NCBI RefSeq assembly: GCF_004363305.1
Contig: NZ_SNZA01000001.1
Coordinates: 957,228-1,021,227 of the forward strand
Source of the DNA: Marinomonas communis
GTDB lineage: Bacteria; Pseudomonadota; Gammaproteobacteria; Pseudomonadales; Marinomonadaceae
Length of the DNA: 64,000 nt
Direction of reading: 5' to 3'
This document shows positions 35,434-44,557 of this stretch, in pieces. The notes beneath the pieces are model-generated. The model did not search any database, was not told the DNA's origin, and was given only the letters and a program-made list of their open reading frames with translations. The position numbers and the translations under genes were made by a program. Every line of letters starts with the position of its first letter. Within the stretch, counting starts at the first letter, position 1.

Positions 35434-35777
35434 GACTTGGAGCTACTACTTAAGAAACGGTCCAGCGCATCCGTGATCAACACAAGTTGCTTGATATGGT
35501 TTTGCTCTAGACCACGAAAAGCCTCTTCGACCATAGGGGAAATATGACAACGACTTGGCAGTGGCTCCTGATGTTCAATCATTATTTTGAATCGTTCTAT
35601 CAACACATAACGCAACCATTGCTCGAAAGTCATTGTATCAATACAGAATGGCTGCTCTGATGCAAAGGCTTCACTAGACGGTTTGTCGATTTCCCAGACA
35701 TGAGCGGACTGCATCGCCATCTGCAGCTCTAAAATTAAGTCCGCTAGTTCTGAATAGTGTTGGATCGATTGAGACAA
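35430..35777 (-). CDS. yqcC: YqcC family protein (DUF446)
   Basis: This is a 115-residue protein of the YqcC/DUF446 family. It has the conserved core PFCIDTMTFEQWLRYVLIERFKIMIEHQEPLP, matching the PFFMDTMEPLEWLQWVLIPRM region of E. coli YqcC. Function is unknown; in many relatives the gene lies next to truC. Here it overlaps DUF1853 downstream. It is divergent from the DUF3549 gene 67 bp away. Confidence 0.82.
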   Translation of the reverse strand: MSQSIQHYSELADLILELQMAMQSAHVWEIDKPSSEAFASEQPFCIDTMTFEQWLRYVLIERFKIMIEHQEPLPSRCHISPMVEEAFRGLEQNHIKQLVLITDALDRFLSSSSKS

Positions 35778-35844
35778 CTGATTTCTCTCCTAAAAAACGG
35801 TATGATGCAGCCATTTAAGCTACTTTGGAACGGCCATACTCGCC

Positions 35845-36912
35845 ATGCAAAACATTGAATCTCTTAGCGACCTGTTCGATGCCGTAGGTTGCAAAGCCAC
35901 ATTCTACGATGTTGGACGCTATATTACTAAAATCACACCGCAACAAGTTGTGCAGTTCGATAAAAAACAACAGATTTACCCCTACAGTTTTCGTAAACAA
36001 GCATGGCTTGCTTGTGTTCTCACACAGAGTTCCGGTGACAACAGCGCAACCAACCAAGTCATTTGGTTTTTACGCTTGCCACTAGATGAATCCGGTTGCC
36101 TCAACCTCGGAACTCGTGATCACTTTATCAAAACCATCGTTGACAAGATCATGCACAAGGGCACAGAACAAGGCGTTCAAGAGGCCCTGGAAGATAACCC
36201 GTATGCTTTCCAACCAGATCAAGATCGCCTTGCAAGCTTTCACGCGATACTGGCAAGAGACCTAAAACAACCCGCATCAGAATACCTAGATGCCGTTCTT
36301 ACGTACTTACGTAACGCAAACGCTTCATTGGGCGATGACTGGCAGAATTTAGGGGTTCAAGGTTTAGCGGACTTGGCAGCCCGAAATGAAAAGGCTGGGT
36401 ACGAGAAAGAAGTGATTAGAGCGCTCTGTTCAGCACCTGACGACGTGCGCTTTCCTCTGTGTCATGCGCTAGAGCATCATCTACCAAGCAGTGCGGTAGT
36501 AAAAGCCGTAAGCAACGAAATGACTGACTCTAGTGCGACACCAGCCAGTGCCTCTCACCTGATCAGAGCCATTGCGCGAAGCGACTTCCCTAACGATCTA
36601 TTTATCCCGCTTTTCACTATGCTCGGTGATATTACGGATTGCAGCGACGAGCAATTGGAATTGATTGCCGCCTTGGTTTCAAAATGCCCCCATTGGCTAA
36701 CAGCCCAAGGGCAGTTGTTACGAATTATTCTAGAGAAACTGGCTCACCGAGACGATGCACAGCTTGGCTTTAAACACATCGTTGCTGAGCTGACACAACA
36801 ACCCGAGACACGCCAGGCATGTTGGAATATTCTGCGCTCACCTCACGCCAGTGCAGCACTTCAAAAAGCCGTTGCCGATTTATTTACTCCAAGCACTCAA
36901 ACACTACAATGA
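35845..36912 (+). CDS. DUF3549 family protein
   Basis: This is a 355-residue protein that I assign to DUF3549 from its start (SDLFDAVGCKATFYDVGRYITKI) and length. The N-terminal half is mixed; the C-terminal half (after ~210) is helical, with repeated short alanine/leucine-rich units. Function is unknown. It is divergent from the yqcC-DUF1853 pair, sharing a 67-bp promoter gap, which hints at a common housekeeping role. No membrane segment or signal is visible. Confidence 0.75.
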   Translation: MQNIESLSDLFDAVGCKATFYDVGRYITKITPQQVVQFDKKQQIYPYSFRKQAWLACVLTQSSGDNSATNQVIWFLRLPLDESGCLNLGTRDHFIKTIVDKIMHKGTEQGVQEALEDNPYAFQPDQDRLASFHAILARDLKQPASEYLDAVLTYLRNANASLGDDWQNLGVQGLADLAARNEKAGYEKEVIRALCSAPDDVRFPLCHALEHHLPSSAVVKAVSNEMTDSSATPASASHLIRAIARSDFPNDLFIPLFTMLGDITDCSDEQLELIAALVSKCPHWLTAQGQLLRIILEKLAHRDDAQLGFKHIVAELTQQPETRQACWNILRSPHASAALQKAVADLFTPSTQTLQ

Positions 36913-36931
36913 CCAAATGACGTTGCCATGT

Positions 36932-37192
36932 TTAATGGCGGACGTGCTTTGGCTCAACCAATGAGCGCATTTCCTTACGATGCTGTTTGAATTCTTCACT
37001 CAGCTCGTAAGTACCCTCGCGGGTATGCTTTAAGGCCCCTCGACTAACCAAAGCCTCTAAGGTTTTTGATAACACCTTCTGGCGGCGTTTTCCTTTGACA
37101 AAGAAATACTGATCGCCAACTTGTATGAGCTCGAAACCGGTTTCCAGAAACCCAACACAAAGGTTTTGGGTTGGTGTAAGTTTTAATTTCAT
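36932..37192 (-). CDS. Hypothetical protein, possible winged-helix fold
   Basis: This is an 86-residue protein. The ATG at 37192 with GAGGGTG before it is chosen over an in-frame TTG at 37210. Residues 30-60 contain KGKRRQKVLSKTLEALVSRGALKH, a pattern that looks like a short winged-helix recognition region, followed by a strand TREGTYELSEEF. I do not recognise a family, so DNA binding is a guess. It is convergent with DUF3549 and lies 121 bp downstream of the purU region on the same strand. Confidence 0.6.
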   Translation of the reverse strand: MKLKLTPTQNLCVGFLETGFELIQVGDQYFFVKGKRRQKVLSKTLEALVSRGALKHTREGTYELSEEFKQHRKEMRSLVEPKHVRH

Positions 37193-37269
37193 CGCGTCAC
37201 CCTCAACCAAAAGAATAGATTGACTCAGGTAACTATAGTAAAAAAATGAAATAACTGAATGTTATTGAA

Positions 37270-37308
37270 GGGAAAGAGTAACCAGTTTCACCCTAGTTAC
37301 CCTTTTTT
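37270..37308 (-). terminator. Weak hairpin after purU
   Basis: GTAAC-CAG and CTAG-GTTAC segments can pair as an imperfect stem five bases after the purU stop. On the minus strand it is followed by CTCTTTCCC. It is a plausible weak terminator. Confidence 0.35.
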
Positions 37309-37313
37309 GCAGT

Positions 37314-38171
37314 TTATTGAGCAAAGACGACCGTCTTATTACCGTGAACCAAGACACGGTCCTCAATGTGGTATCGCAGGCCACGAGACAATACTAATTT
37401 CTCGATATCTTTACCAAGGCGAACCATGTCCGTTGCCGAGTGGCTATGACGAACACGGATCACATCTTGCTCAATGATCGGACCAGCATCCAGATCAGCG
37501 GTCACGTAATGACATGTTGCACCGATCAGCTTCACCCCACGCACGGCTGCCTGATGATAAGGCTTAGCACCGATAAACGATGGTAAGAAGCTGTGGTGGA
37601 TATTGATCACGCGATGACGATACTTCTCACACAGGTATTCAGGGAAGATCTGCATATAACGCGCCAGCACAATGGTGTCAGCACCCGAGTCATCAATGGT
37701 CTTTTCAATAGCCTGGAAAGCCGGCATTTTGTCTTCTTTCGGGACATTAATGCAGTGGTAAGGAATGTTGTACCACTCAACCATTGATCGCAGATCTTCA
37801 TGGTTGGCAATGACACCAACGATGTCACAGTGCAACTCGCCAGTGTGCCAGCGGTGTAGTAGGTCATTTAGACAGTGAGACTCTTTCGTCGCCATTAACA
37901 TGACTTTAGGCTTTTCTTCACTGCTATTAATGAACCAATCCATTTCGAACTTAGCAGCAATGTCTGCGAACTCTTTACGGAAGGTCTCAATATCAACGCT
38001 CATGGATTCAGCATCGATAACATGACGCATGAAAAACCATTTCTGCTCCGCGTCAGTGTGGTGGTTAGCTTCAACAATAGAGCCATTGCGCTCATTCAGA
38101 TATTGGCTAACCGCTGCGACGATACCTACGCGATCAGGACAGCTGATCACCAAACGATATGTTTTACTCAT
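37314..38171 (-). CDS. purU: Formyltetrahydrofolate deformylase
   Basis: This 285-residue enzyme hydrolyses 10-formyl-tetrahydrofolate to formate and tetrahydrofolate, balancing one-carbon pools. Residues 1-80 are an ACT domain (YRLVISCPDRVGIVAAVSQYL), the sensor of methionine/glycine in E. coli. Residues 85-285 are the formyl-transferase fold with NIHHSFLPSFIGAKPYHQA and the downstream ITGATCHYV-like segment (LIGATCHYVTADLDAGPII). Length and order match PurU. It is a single gene. Confidence 0.95.
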   Translation of the reverse strand: MSKTYRLVISCPDRVGIVAAVSQYLNERNGSIVEANHHTDAEQKWFFMRHVIDAESMSVDIETFRKEFADIAAKFEMDWFINSSEEKPKVMLMATKESHCLNDLLHRWHTGELHCDIVGVIANHEDLRSMVEWYNIPYHCINVPKEDKMPAFQAIEKTIDDSGADTIVLARYMQIFPEYLCEKYRHRVINIHHSFLPSFIGAKPYHQAAVRGVKLIGATCHYVTADLDAGPIIEQDVIRVRHSHSATDMVRLGKDIEKLVLSRGLRYHIEDRVLVHGNKTVVFAQ

Positions 38172-38259
38172 AATCTCTATTTACTTCTATGGAATCAAAA
38201 TCTCAACCAAACGGTCAATTTGATTGAGATTATACTGAATTTATGGGGCAGAATTCTAA

Positions 38260-40431
38260 CTATGATTTATGTCGCAAAATCCAACATTGGTGGATTTTTT
38301 GATTTCGCTCAAAATCAGGATCCAACGATTGACGGGTGATATTCTCCACCTCGTAGCGCTCGCTTATCTCGGCATCCAGCTCAAATCGACGGTAGTTGTT
38401 TGAGAAAATCAGCTCACCTTTTGCATGCAAGCGTGCCATTGCTAAATCGATCAAATCGACATGGTCACGCTGAATATCTAACACACCCGCCATTTTTTTA
38501 GAGTTTGAAAAAGTCGGTGGATCCATGAAAATCAGATCGAACTCACCATCAGCCTGACGCAACCATTCGAAACAATCTGCACGAACAACTTGGTGATCTC
38601 GCTCAGAAAACTCATTTAACTCCAAGTTACGACGAGCCCACTCCGTGTAAGTGTTCGACATATCTACACTTAACGTGCTCTTAGCGCCACCTTGTCCAGC
38701 GTGAACAGAACCCGAAGCGGTGTAACAGAACAAGTTCAGGAATCGAACACCGTTTGCCTTTTCTTGAATCAACTTACGTACAGGTCTGTGATCCAAGAAC
38801 AGTCCGGTGTCTAGGTAATCCTTAAGGTTCACGATAAAATCACAACCGTGTTCTTCGACCACCATTTCGTGTTGCTGTTGATCGACTTTCTCATATTGCT
38901 GCTTGCCAGACTGACGTAAACGTTGCTTCACCACCACGTTTGTCTCTGGAATATTCAATGCCGAAGGAATCGCTGCTACCACGTCAAACAAGCGCTGCTG
39001 CGCCTTGGTTTCGTCTACGCTTTTAGGTGCTTGATACTCCTGAACATGAGCCCAATCGTTGTAGATATCAATCGCCACTGCGTATTCTGGCATGTCGGCA
39101 TCGTAAACACGGTAACAAGCGATGTTTTCGCGCTCTACCCACTTACGCAGTTTCTTTTGGTTCTTTTGTAAACGGTTAACCACCATTTGCGCACCTGAGG
39201 ACAACCCCACCTGCTCGCGACTACCCGCTTTAATATGATTGTCGCTGATTGGGAAACGGTAGGCTCGACACTCTAATCCACCGTTTAAAACGCGCGAACT
39301 TTTTTCTGGGCGAATTGGGATTTGTCGAGCAAGGTTTTCGCTGCTGGTAAGCAGCATCATTTCACCTTCCAAAGCATGCTCGATAGCCCAATCTCCAAGC
39401 TGGCGATACAAGGACACCAACGCCATTTCATCACCTAAACGCTCACCGTAAGGTGGGTTCACCATGACCAGTGTTGGCTGTTGTTGCCACTCAAATTCAT
39501 GCTGCTGGAATGCAGACAAGCTAACAGTTACCACATTCGATAGCCCTGCTCGCTTGATGTTTTCGCGCGCCGCAGCAATCGCTTTTTGCTCGCGATCCGT
39601 ACCTTGGAAGCTAACCGTTAAGTCTTGCGGCTGCAGTCGCTCATTCTTAGCAAAGTCATTCAACTGTTGCCACAGACGATGATCGTGCTGCTTCCAACCC
39701 TTAAACCCCCAATATTGACGGCGTAAACCTGGGGCAATGTTCAATGAAATCAAAGCGGCTTCCACCAAAAAGGTGGCCGACCCACACATTGGGTCAACCA
39801 ACTGCTGGAAGCGTGTATCTTTCCCCCAACCCGCACGCATTAGCAGACCTGCCGCTAAGTTCTCTTTCAAAGGCGCCATCGCACCCTGCTGGCGGTAGCC
39901 ACGACGGTGCAAGCTTTCTCCTGTCATATCCAAGCTCAACACGGCCTGATCACGCTTGATTTTTAGAGCAATACGCAAATCTGGATTCTGTTTTTCAACG
40001 CTTGGACGACGGCCAGTTTTGTTAGAGAAATAGTCGGCAATTGCATCTTTTGTTCTCACAGCACCAAATTGCGTATTACGGATCGCATGGTTGGTTCCAT
40101 GGCAATCGATCGCAATGGTATTGTCTGCGTGCATATGATCAGACCAGTTAATGGCCGCGACGGCTTGGTAAAGTTCATCCGCTGAGCCGACCTTGAAGGT
40201 TGCCAATGGCATCATGATACGTGTTGCTACACGTGACCATAAACACGCAAGGTACATGCCGCGCAAATCCGTCGATAACTTAACCTGCGCTTCACCTAGT
40301 CGAGTCTCAGTCAGACCTAAGTCATGCAACTCTTTTTCAAGAATATTTTCCAAGCCAATTGGGCAGGTCAATTCAAGCGCTATGTTTTGTGTCAATGAGT
40401 CACTCGTGGTGGACTCTGGGTTATGTGTCAT
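38260..40431 (-). CDS. rlmKL: Bifunctional 23S rRNA methyltransferase RlmKL
   Basis: This 723-residue enzyme makes m2G2445 and m7G2069 in 23S rRNA. The N-terminal part is a THUMP domain followed by the RlmL methyltransferase with NPPYGERLGDE. The C-terminal part is the RlmK methyltransferase, with the SAM motif FLNLFCYTASGSVHA and FMDPPTFSNSK. The fused form is usual in gammaproteobacteria. It is a single minus-strand gene, divergent from rmf. Confidence 0.95.
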   Translation of the reverse strand: MTHNPESTTSDSLTQNIALELTCPIGLENILEKELHDLGLTETRLGEAQVKLSTDLRGMYLACLWSRVATRIMMPLATFKVGSADELYQAVAAINWSDHMHADNTIAIDCHGTNHAIRNTQFGAVRTKDAIADYFSNKTGRRPSVEKQNPDLRIALKIKRDQAVLSLDMTGESLHRRGYRQQGAMAPLKENLAAGLLMRAGWGKDTRFQQLVDPMCGSATFLVEAALISLNIAPGLRRQYWGFKGWKQHDHRLWQQLNDFAKNERLQPQDLTVSFQGTDREQKAIAAARENIKRAGLSNVVTVSLSAFQQHEFEWQQQPTLVMVNPPYGERLGDEMALVSLYRQLGDWAIEHALEGEMMLLTSSENLARQIPIRPEKSSRVLNGGLECRAYRFPISDNHIKAGSREQVGLSSGAQMVVNRLQKNQKKLRKWVERENIACYRVYDADMPEYAVAIDIYNDWAHVQEYQAPKSVDETKAQQRLFDVVAAIPSALNIPETNVVVKQRLRQSGKQQYEKVDQQQHEMVVEEHGCDFIVNLKDYLDTGLFLDHRPVRKLIQEKANGVRFLNLFCYTASGSVHAGQGGAKSTLSVDMSNTYTEWARRNLELNEFSERDHQVVRADCFEWLRQADGEFDLIFMDPPTFSNSKKMAGVLDIQRDHVDLIDLAMARLHAKGELIFSNNYRRFELDAEISERYEVENITRQSLDPDFERNQKIHQCWILRHKS

Positions 40432-40555
40432 GTTTATTACTTTTTGATGAATTTTTAAATTTCATTAGAGCAAAGTGTTTTTAGACAAACAGTCTGCTCT
40501 CTACTATTAATTAAAGTTCACTTACGTAAAAAAGAGAACTGAGAGGAACGTATTT

Positions 40556-40765
40556 ATGAAGAAACAAAAACGAGATCTTCATCAAAGAGCGTATGTACGC
40601 GGTTATCGAGCAGGCATGGCTGGCCGTTCGAAAGCCCTTTCAGAGCAATGTCACGCGTCCGCTCGCCCTGATTGGTTAGCAGGGTGGCGCGAAGGTCGCA
40701 CAGACATGTGGGATGGTCTCACCCCGGTTGATGGCACGTATAAAGCGGCCGGTTTTTCTCAGTAA
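40556..40765 (+). CDS. rmf: Ribosome modulation factor
   Basis: This 69-residue basic protein binds 30S subunits and makes 70S ribosomes dimerise into inactive 100S particles when growth stops. The family core QRAYVRGYRAGMAGRSKALSEQC and the C-terminal WLAGWREGRTDMWDGL are intact. GAGAGGA lies nine bases before the ATG. Expression in relatives rises with ppGpp in stationary phase. The gene sits alone between the divergent rlmKL and convergent pyrD genes. Confidence 0.95.
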   Translation: MKKQKRDLHQRAYVRGYRAGMAGRSKALSEQCHASARPDWLAGWREGRTDMWDGLTPVDGTYKAAGFSQ

Positions 40766-40775
40766 CTTTCTTTTG

Positions 40776-40804
40776 AAAAAGGCCTGTCTCTGACAGGCCT
40801 TTTT
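40776..40804. terminator. Bidirectional terminator between rmf and pyrD
   Basis: AAAAAGGCCTGTC and GACAGGCCTTTTT form a 13-bp stem with a TCT loop. A- and T-runs at both ends let it work for rmf (plus) and pyrD (minus). Confidence 0.9.
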
Positions 40805-40807
40805 CGT

Positions 40808-41848
40808 TTACTTACCTAAGCGGTTTTCTCGAATAAAGGCATCTGTTGCTGTGACAGCTTCCTGTACCAACTCAGGGCCACGGTAAATGAAGCCAGAATA
40901 GATTTGTACCAATTTCGCACCAGCTTGCAGCTTCTCAACGGCATCGGCTCCAGACAAAATGCCCCCCACTCCAATGACTGGCAATGTGTCTTTCAAGTGA
41001 TCACACAATACACTCACAACATGAGTCGAAGCATCTTTGACTGGTGCACCACTTAGACCACCCGCTTCGTCGGCATGCTTATGACCCGCAACCGCCTCAC
41101 GAGATAGTGTGGTATTCGTTGCGATGATCGCATCTACTTGCTGCTCGACTAAGGTGTCAGCCACCATTTTGATTTCATCGTCTGTCATGTCTGGTGCAAT
41201 TTTAACGGCCAGAGGAACTTGGCGACCATTTTCTTCTGCATAGCGTTTTTTCGCTTCCACAAGAGGTGAAATCAACTCAGCAAGGCTTTCACCAAACTGC
41301 AGAGAACGAAGCCCTGGCGTATTTGGCGAACTGATGTTAGCCGTAATGTAGTCAGCATAAGGAATAACTTCCTCCAAGCATGCCAAGTAATCCGCTGCGG
41401 CATCCTCAACAGAAGTCGTTAGGTTCTTACCAATATTCACGCCTAACACACCTTTATAAGCGTGTTTACGGATACGCGCCACCATGTGCTCAACACCTTT
41501 GTTATTGAACCCCATACGGTTAATAATGGCTTCGTGTTCCGGCAAACGGAACAAGCGTGGTTTCGGATTACCTGATTGACCTTTCGGCGTCACAGTACCC
41601 ACTTCTACAAAACCAAAACCCAATGCACCGAGCGCTTCAAACGCTTCAGCATTTTTGTCTAAACCCGCGGCCAAACCAACAGCATTCGGAAAATCAATTC
41701 CCATCACATTTACAGACGTTGCCGCCTGCTGTCGAGCATACAATGATGTCAAACCTAAACGGCTGGATGCTCCTAACATATCAAGAGACAGTTCATGAGA
41801 CACTTCAGGGTCTAATTTAAACAGCAATGAGCGTGCTAAGTTATACAT
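40808..41848 (-). CDS. pyrD: Dihydroorotate dehydrogenase (quinone), class 2
   Basis: This 346-residue membrane-associated flavoenzyme oxidises dihydroorotate to orotate with quinone in pyrimidine synthesis. The N-terminal amphipathic stretch ([22 protein letters not shown]) anchors it to the membrane. The core has [11 protein letters not shown] with the class-2 catalytic serine, and the FMN phosphate site [27 protein letters not shown]. The ATG at 41848 gives the usual length; the frame extends to 41944 without a ribosome binding site. It lies 34 bp after the DUF2835 gene. Confidence 0.95.
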   Translation of the reverse strand: MYNLARSLLFKLDPEVSHELSLDMLGASSRLGLTSLYARQQAATSVNVMGIDFPNAVGLAAGLDKNAEAFEALGALGFGFVEVGTVTPKGQSGNPKPRLFRLPEHEAIINRMGFNNKGVEHMVARIRKHAYKGVLGVNIGKNLTTSVEDAAADYLACLEEVIPYADYITANISSPNTPGLRSLQFGESLAELISPLVEAKKRYAEENGRQVPLAVKIAPDMTDDEIKMVADTLVEQQVDAIIATNTTLSREAVAGHKHADEAGGLSGAPVKDASTHVVSVLCDHLKDTLPVIGVGGILSGADAVEKLQAGAKLVQIYSGFIYRGPELVQEAVTATDAFIRENRLGK

Positions 41849-41882
41849 ATAGTTCAGCCTTGGTTTAGTCGGTATGGGGGAT

Positions 41883-42104
41883 TTATAGTATTTTGTTGAT
41901 ATTGACGAGCTTTCTATTCTCATCAAATTCAACTTCAAAGGCACCGTACACGCCTTTGTGTGTCACAAATCGCTGGAAAGACAGCAATGGCAGTTGAATC
42001 ATCCGGCCGTCTCGACTTTTTGCCACCAAGTATTTAACAGATCCTTGATACATTTCCTTATACTTATGAGCGGGCAAACTTACGTCGATGGTTACTTTGG
42101 CCAT
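41883..42104 (-). CDS. DUF2835 family protein
   Basis: This 73-residue protein matches the DUF2835 family, with [21 protein letters not shown] and [21 protein letters not shown]. It has a beta-rich pattern and no cysteines. Function is unknown. It lies just upstream of pyrD on the same strand and may be in its operon. It is divergent from the moxR operon. Confidence 0.8.
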   Translation of the reverse strand: MAKVTIDVSLPAHKYKEMYQGSVKYLVAKSRDGRMIQLPLLSFQRFVTHKGVYGAFEVEFDENRKLVNINKIL

Positions 42105-42230
42105 ATTCTACCTTAACTATGTCACCTCTTAATTAACTATCCTTAAGAAGTGGTTTTATCTTGCTTACGATGCTGGTTATTATATTGTCTTGACGGAGAA
42201 TTTGACAGCAGTATAAGGGCATACCAAGGT

Positions 42231-43193
42231 ATGGAAGCAGTAATTGAACGTCTGAGAACACAGTTAAATCATACCGTAGTGGGTCAATCAGCATTAGTTG
42301 ATGATCTACTGATCGCATTAATAGCAAAAGGTCATGTGCTATTAGAGGGGCCACCTGGCATCGCGAAAACCACTGCAGCGAAATCGTTAGCCCAAGCTAT
42401 TAAGGCCAGCTTCCAACGAATCCAGTTTACACCAGACCTTTTACCAGGGGATGTCACTGGATCGGATGTATACCAACAGCACAGCGGTAAGTTCGAATTC
42501 ACGCCTGGCCCTATTATGCATGACATTGTCTTAGCCGATGAAATTAACCGTGCGCCGGCGAAAGTCCAGTCAGCTTTACTGGAAGCTATGGGCGAGCGCC
42601 AAGTGACCGTTGGCCAGACAACATACCCGTTATCGAAGCAGTTCTTCGTCATCGCCACTCAAAACCCTATCGAGCAAGAAGGCACCTACCCTTTACCGGA
42701 AGCGCAACTAGACCGCTTTATTATGAAGCTTTTAGTAGATTACCCTGATGCGGAAACAGAGCGACAAGTCCTTCAGTTGGTTCGCGAACAAGACAAACAG
42801 TCTGCACCTGCATCAACTTCCTCGATCAGTTTAGATGACATAAAAGATCTTCAGCAGCAGGCACTTAATGTGTACATGGCTGACGCCGTAGAGCAATACA
42901 TTATTCACCTTGTGATGGCGACCCGACAGCCTACGCAATATTTTGAAGATGATGGTCAAATGGCGGCTCTCATTGACTTTGGCGTCAGTCCACGAGCGAC
43001 TCTGGCTTTAGATCGTTGTGCTAGAGCTCACGCAATTCTTGGCGGTAGAGACTACGTCACTCCGGACGATGTGCGAGCCATCGTACACAATGTCTTCCGG
43101 CACCGACTGATTCCATCGTTCCAAGCCGTTGCCCAAAACCTGTCAACAGAGCAGTTGATCAATATGATCTTGGCCAAAGTACCTGTGCTGTAG
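42231..43193 (+). CDS. MoxR family AAA+ ATPase
   Basis: This is a 320-residue MoxR-type AAA+ ATPase. Walker A is LEGPPGIAKTTAAK and Walker B is LADEINRAP, followed by the sensor-1 region FFVIATQNPIEQEGTYPLPEAQLDRF. MoxR proteins act as chaperones that remodel or insert cofactors into von Willebrand factor A (VWA) domain partners. The ATG at 42231 is the family's normal beginning. It opens a six-gene operon with DUF58, DUF4381 and Bat proteins; every junction overlaps or lies within four bases. Confidence 0.93.
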   Translation: MEAVIERLRTQLNHTVVGQSALVDDLLIALIAKGHVLLEGPPGIAKTTAAKSLAQAIKASFQRIQFTPDLLPGDVTGSDVYQQHSGKFEFTPGPIMHDIVLADEINRAPAKVQSALLEAMGERQVTVGQTTYPLSKQFFVIATQNPIEQEGTYPLPEAQLDRFIMKLLVDYPDAETERQVLQLVREQDKQSAPASTSSISLDDIKDLQQQALNVYMADAVEQYIIHLVMATRQPTQYFEDDGQMAALIDFGVSPRATLALDRCARAHAILGGRDYVTPDDVRAIVHNVFRHRLIPSFQAVAQNLSTEQLINMILAKVPVL

Positions 43194-43196
43194 CCT

Positions 43197-44090
43197 ATGG
43201 ACACTGTACTTATTCCGACTTCACCTGAACTGACAGAAAGTGATATTCAGCTGCTAAGCGGTTATGCCAAACAACTTGGAAAAGCGCGTTCTTTACCAAG
43301 AAAAGCAGTGCGAAGCGGACAAAATCTAAGCAAAAAGAAAGGTCACGGTATCGAACTACAGGAGGTTAGACCTTATGTAGCAAGCGATGAAGTTCGTCAT
43401 ATGGATTGGCGTGTCACCGCTCGCACAGGCACACCACATACTCGGGTTTACACAGAAGACATGGAGCATCGCACCTGTATCATCTGCAACCTATCTAAAG
43501 ACGCGTACTTTGGCACGCAAACTACCTTTATTAGCTCGCGCTTAGTTCAAATTGCCGCACTGATCGGCTGGCGTCATTACCAGCTACGTAACCCTTTAGG
43601 CATGATCACAAGTGTCGGTCATGACGCAGAAGTGATTCCAACCATCACAAACTGGCAGGCTTGGTCTGAGCATCTCGCTTCGCTAACGCAGATCATTAAT
43701 CGCCCATACGGCAAAGCGAGCTTTTCAATGCCAAACCAGCTTAAGCTAAAGGGCACAAACGTCCTCATTCTTAGCGATCAGCTAGAGATAGATGATATCA
43801 ATCGAGCCCGATTAGCTCGTCTAGCTCAGCACAATCGCGTGCACTGGGTTTCTTTGGAAGACACTAATACCTTCTTAATTCCTGACGGTGTGTATCAATT
43901 TAACTCCCAAGATACTACGCAACAGATAAGCCAAGCCAATCGTGATATCGCACAACAGCGTTATCTTGAGCAGGAAAGTCACCACCAAAAATTACTCTCA
44001 AGCATCGGTATTACTAAGCTGACATTTAGTGTTAACGACTCTCCTGTTAGCCTAGTTAAAACACTTCTCAGTATGGGGGTTGTACATTAA
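43197..44090 (+). CDS. DUF58 domain protein of the MoxR/Bat operon
   Basis: This is a 297-residue protein with a DUF58 domain. The conserved block is VRPYVASDEVRHMDWRVTARTGTPHTRVYTEDMEHR at about residues 55-95. The family occurs beside MoxR and VWA genes and is thought to be a client or adaptor of the AAA+ ATPase. No membrane segment is seen. The stop codon overlaps the next gene's start (TAATG). Confidence 0.88.
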   Translation: MDTVLIPTSPELTESDIQLLSGYAKQLGKARSLPRKAVRSGQNLSKKKGHGIELQEVRPYVASDEVRHMDWRVTARTGTPHTRVYTEDMEHRTCIICNLSKDAYFGTQTTFISSRLVQIAALIGWRHYQLRNPLGMITSVGHDAEVIPTITNWQAWSEHLASLTQIINRPYGKASFSMPNQLKLKGTNVLILSDQLEIDDINRARLARLAQHNRVHWVSLEDTNTFLIPDGVYQFNSQDTTQQISQANRDIAQQRYLEQESHHQKLLSSIGITKLTFSVNDSPVSLVKTLLSMGVVH

Positions 44091-44557
44091 TGCAAGCCCC
44101 CATAGAACTACCAAATAAAGCCTATCTCCTACCCAATGCCATTCCAAACTGGCCGCCTGCCTGGTGGTTTTGGCTGGCACTTTTTGCTCTCTTTATGATC
44201 TTGGCCTTGATGGTATTTTTAGGCATTCGGCATCACCAACAACGCGCCTATCGTAGAGAAGCCATTCAGCAACTCCAAGATTGGCATGAATTGAGTGATC
44301 AAGAGCTTGCTGAGCACTGTCTATTACTGATCAGACGTTGCCTTAAAACCGAAGGACACAATACTTTAATCAGTTTACCCACAGCAAAACTACTGCCTTT
44401 TTTAGACAGTCAGATTCGTAGCCGAAAATACGCATTCCAACATTTGTCTGAAGAGCTTATTGAGCTCCCCTATCGCCCAGCTGGGCAATTAAGCGTGGAA
44501 AAGAGACAAAACCTGATCGCCACCACAAAGTTTTGGATAAGGAGGCACCGTGCTTGA
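44090..44557 (+). CDS. DUF4381 domain protein
   Basis: This 155-residue protein has one N-terminal membrane segment (WWFWLALFALFMILALMVFLGI), then a soluble helical domain rich in basic and leucine residues. It belongs to the DUF4381 family that sits between DUF58 and BatA genes. It likely anchors part of the complex to the inner membrane. It overlaps BatA at the stop. Confidence 0.85.
   Translation: MQAPIELPNKAYLLPNAIPNWPPAWWFWLALFALFMILALMVFLGIRHHQQRAYRREAIQQLQDWHELSDQELAEHCLLLIRRCLKTEGHNTLISLPTAKLLPFLDSQIRSRKYAFQHLSEELIELPYRPAGQLSVEKRQNLIATTKFWIRRHRA

Noticed and set aside
41849-41944. 32-residue N-terminal extension of pyrD
   Set aside because: The family begins with the amphipathic membrane stretch at 41848; no ribosome binding site supports the longer form.
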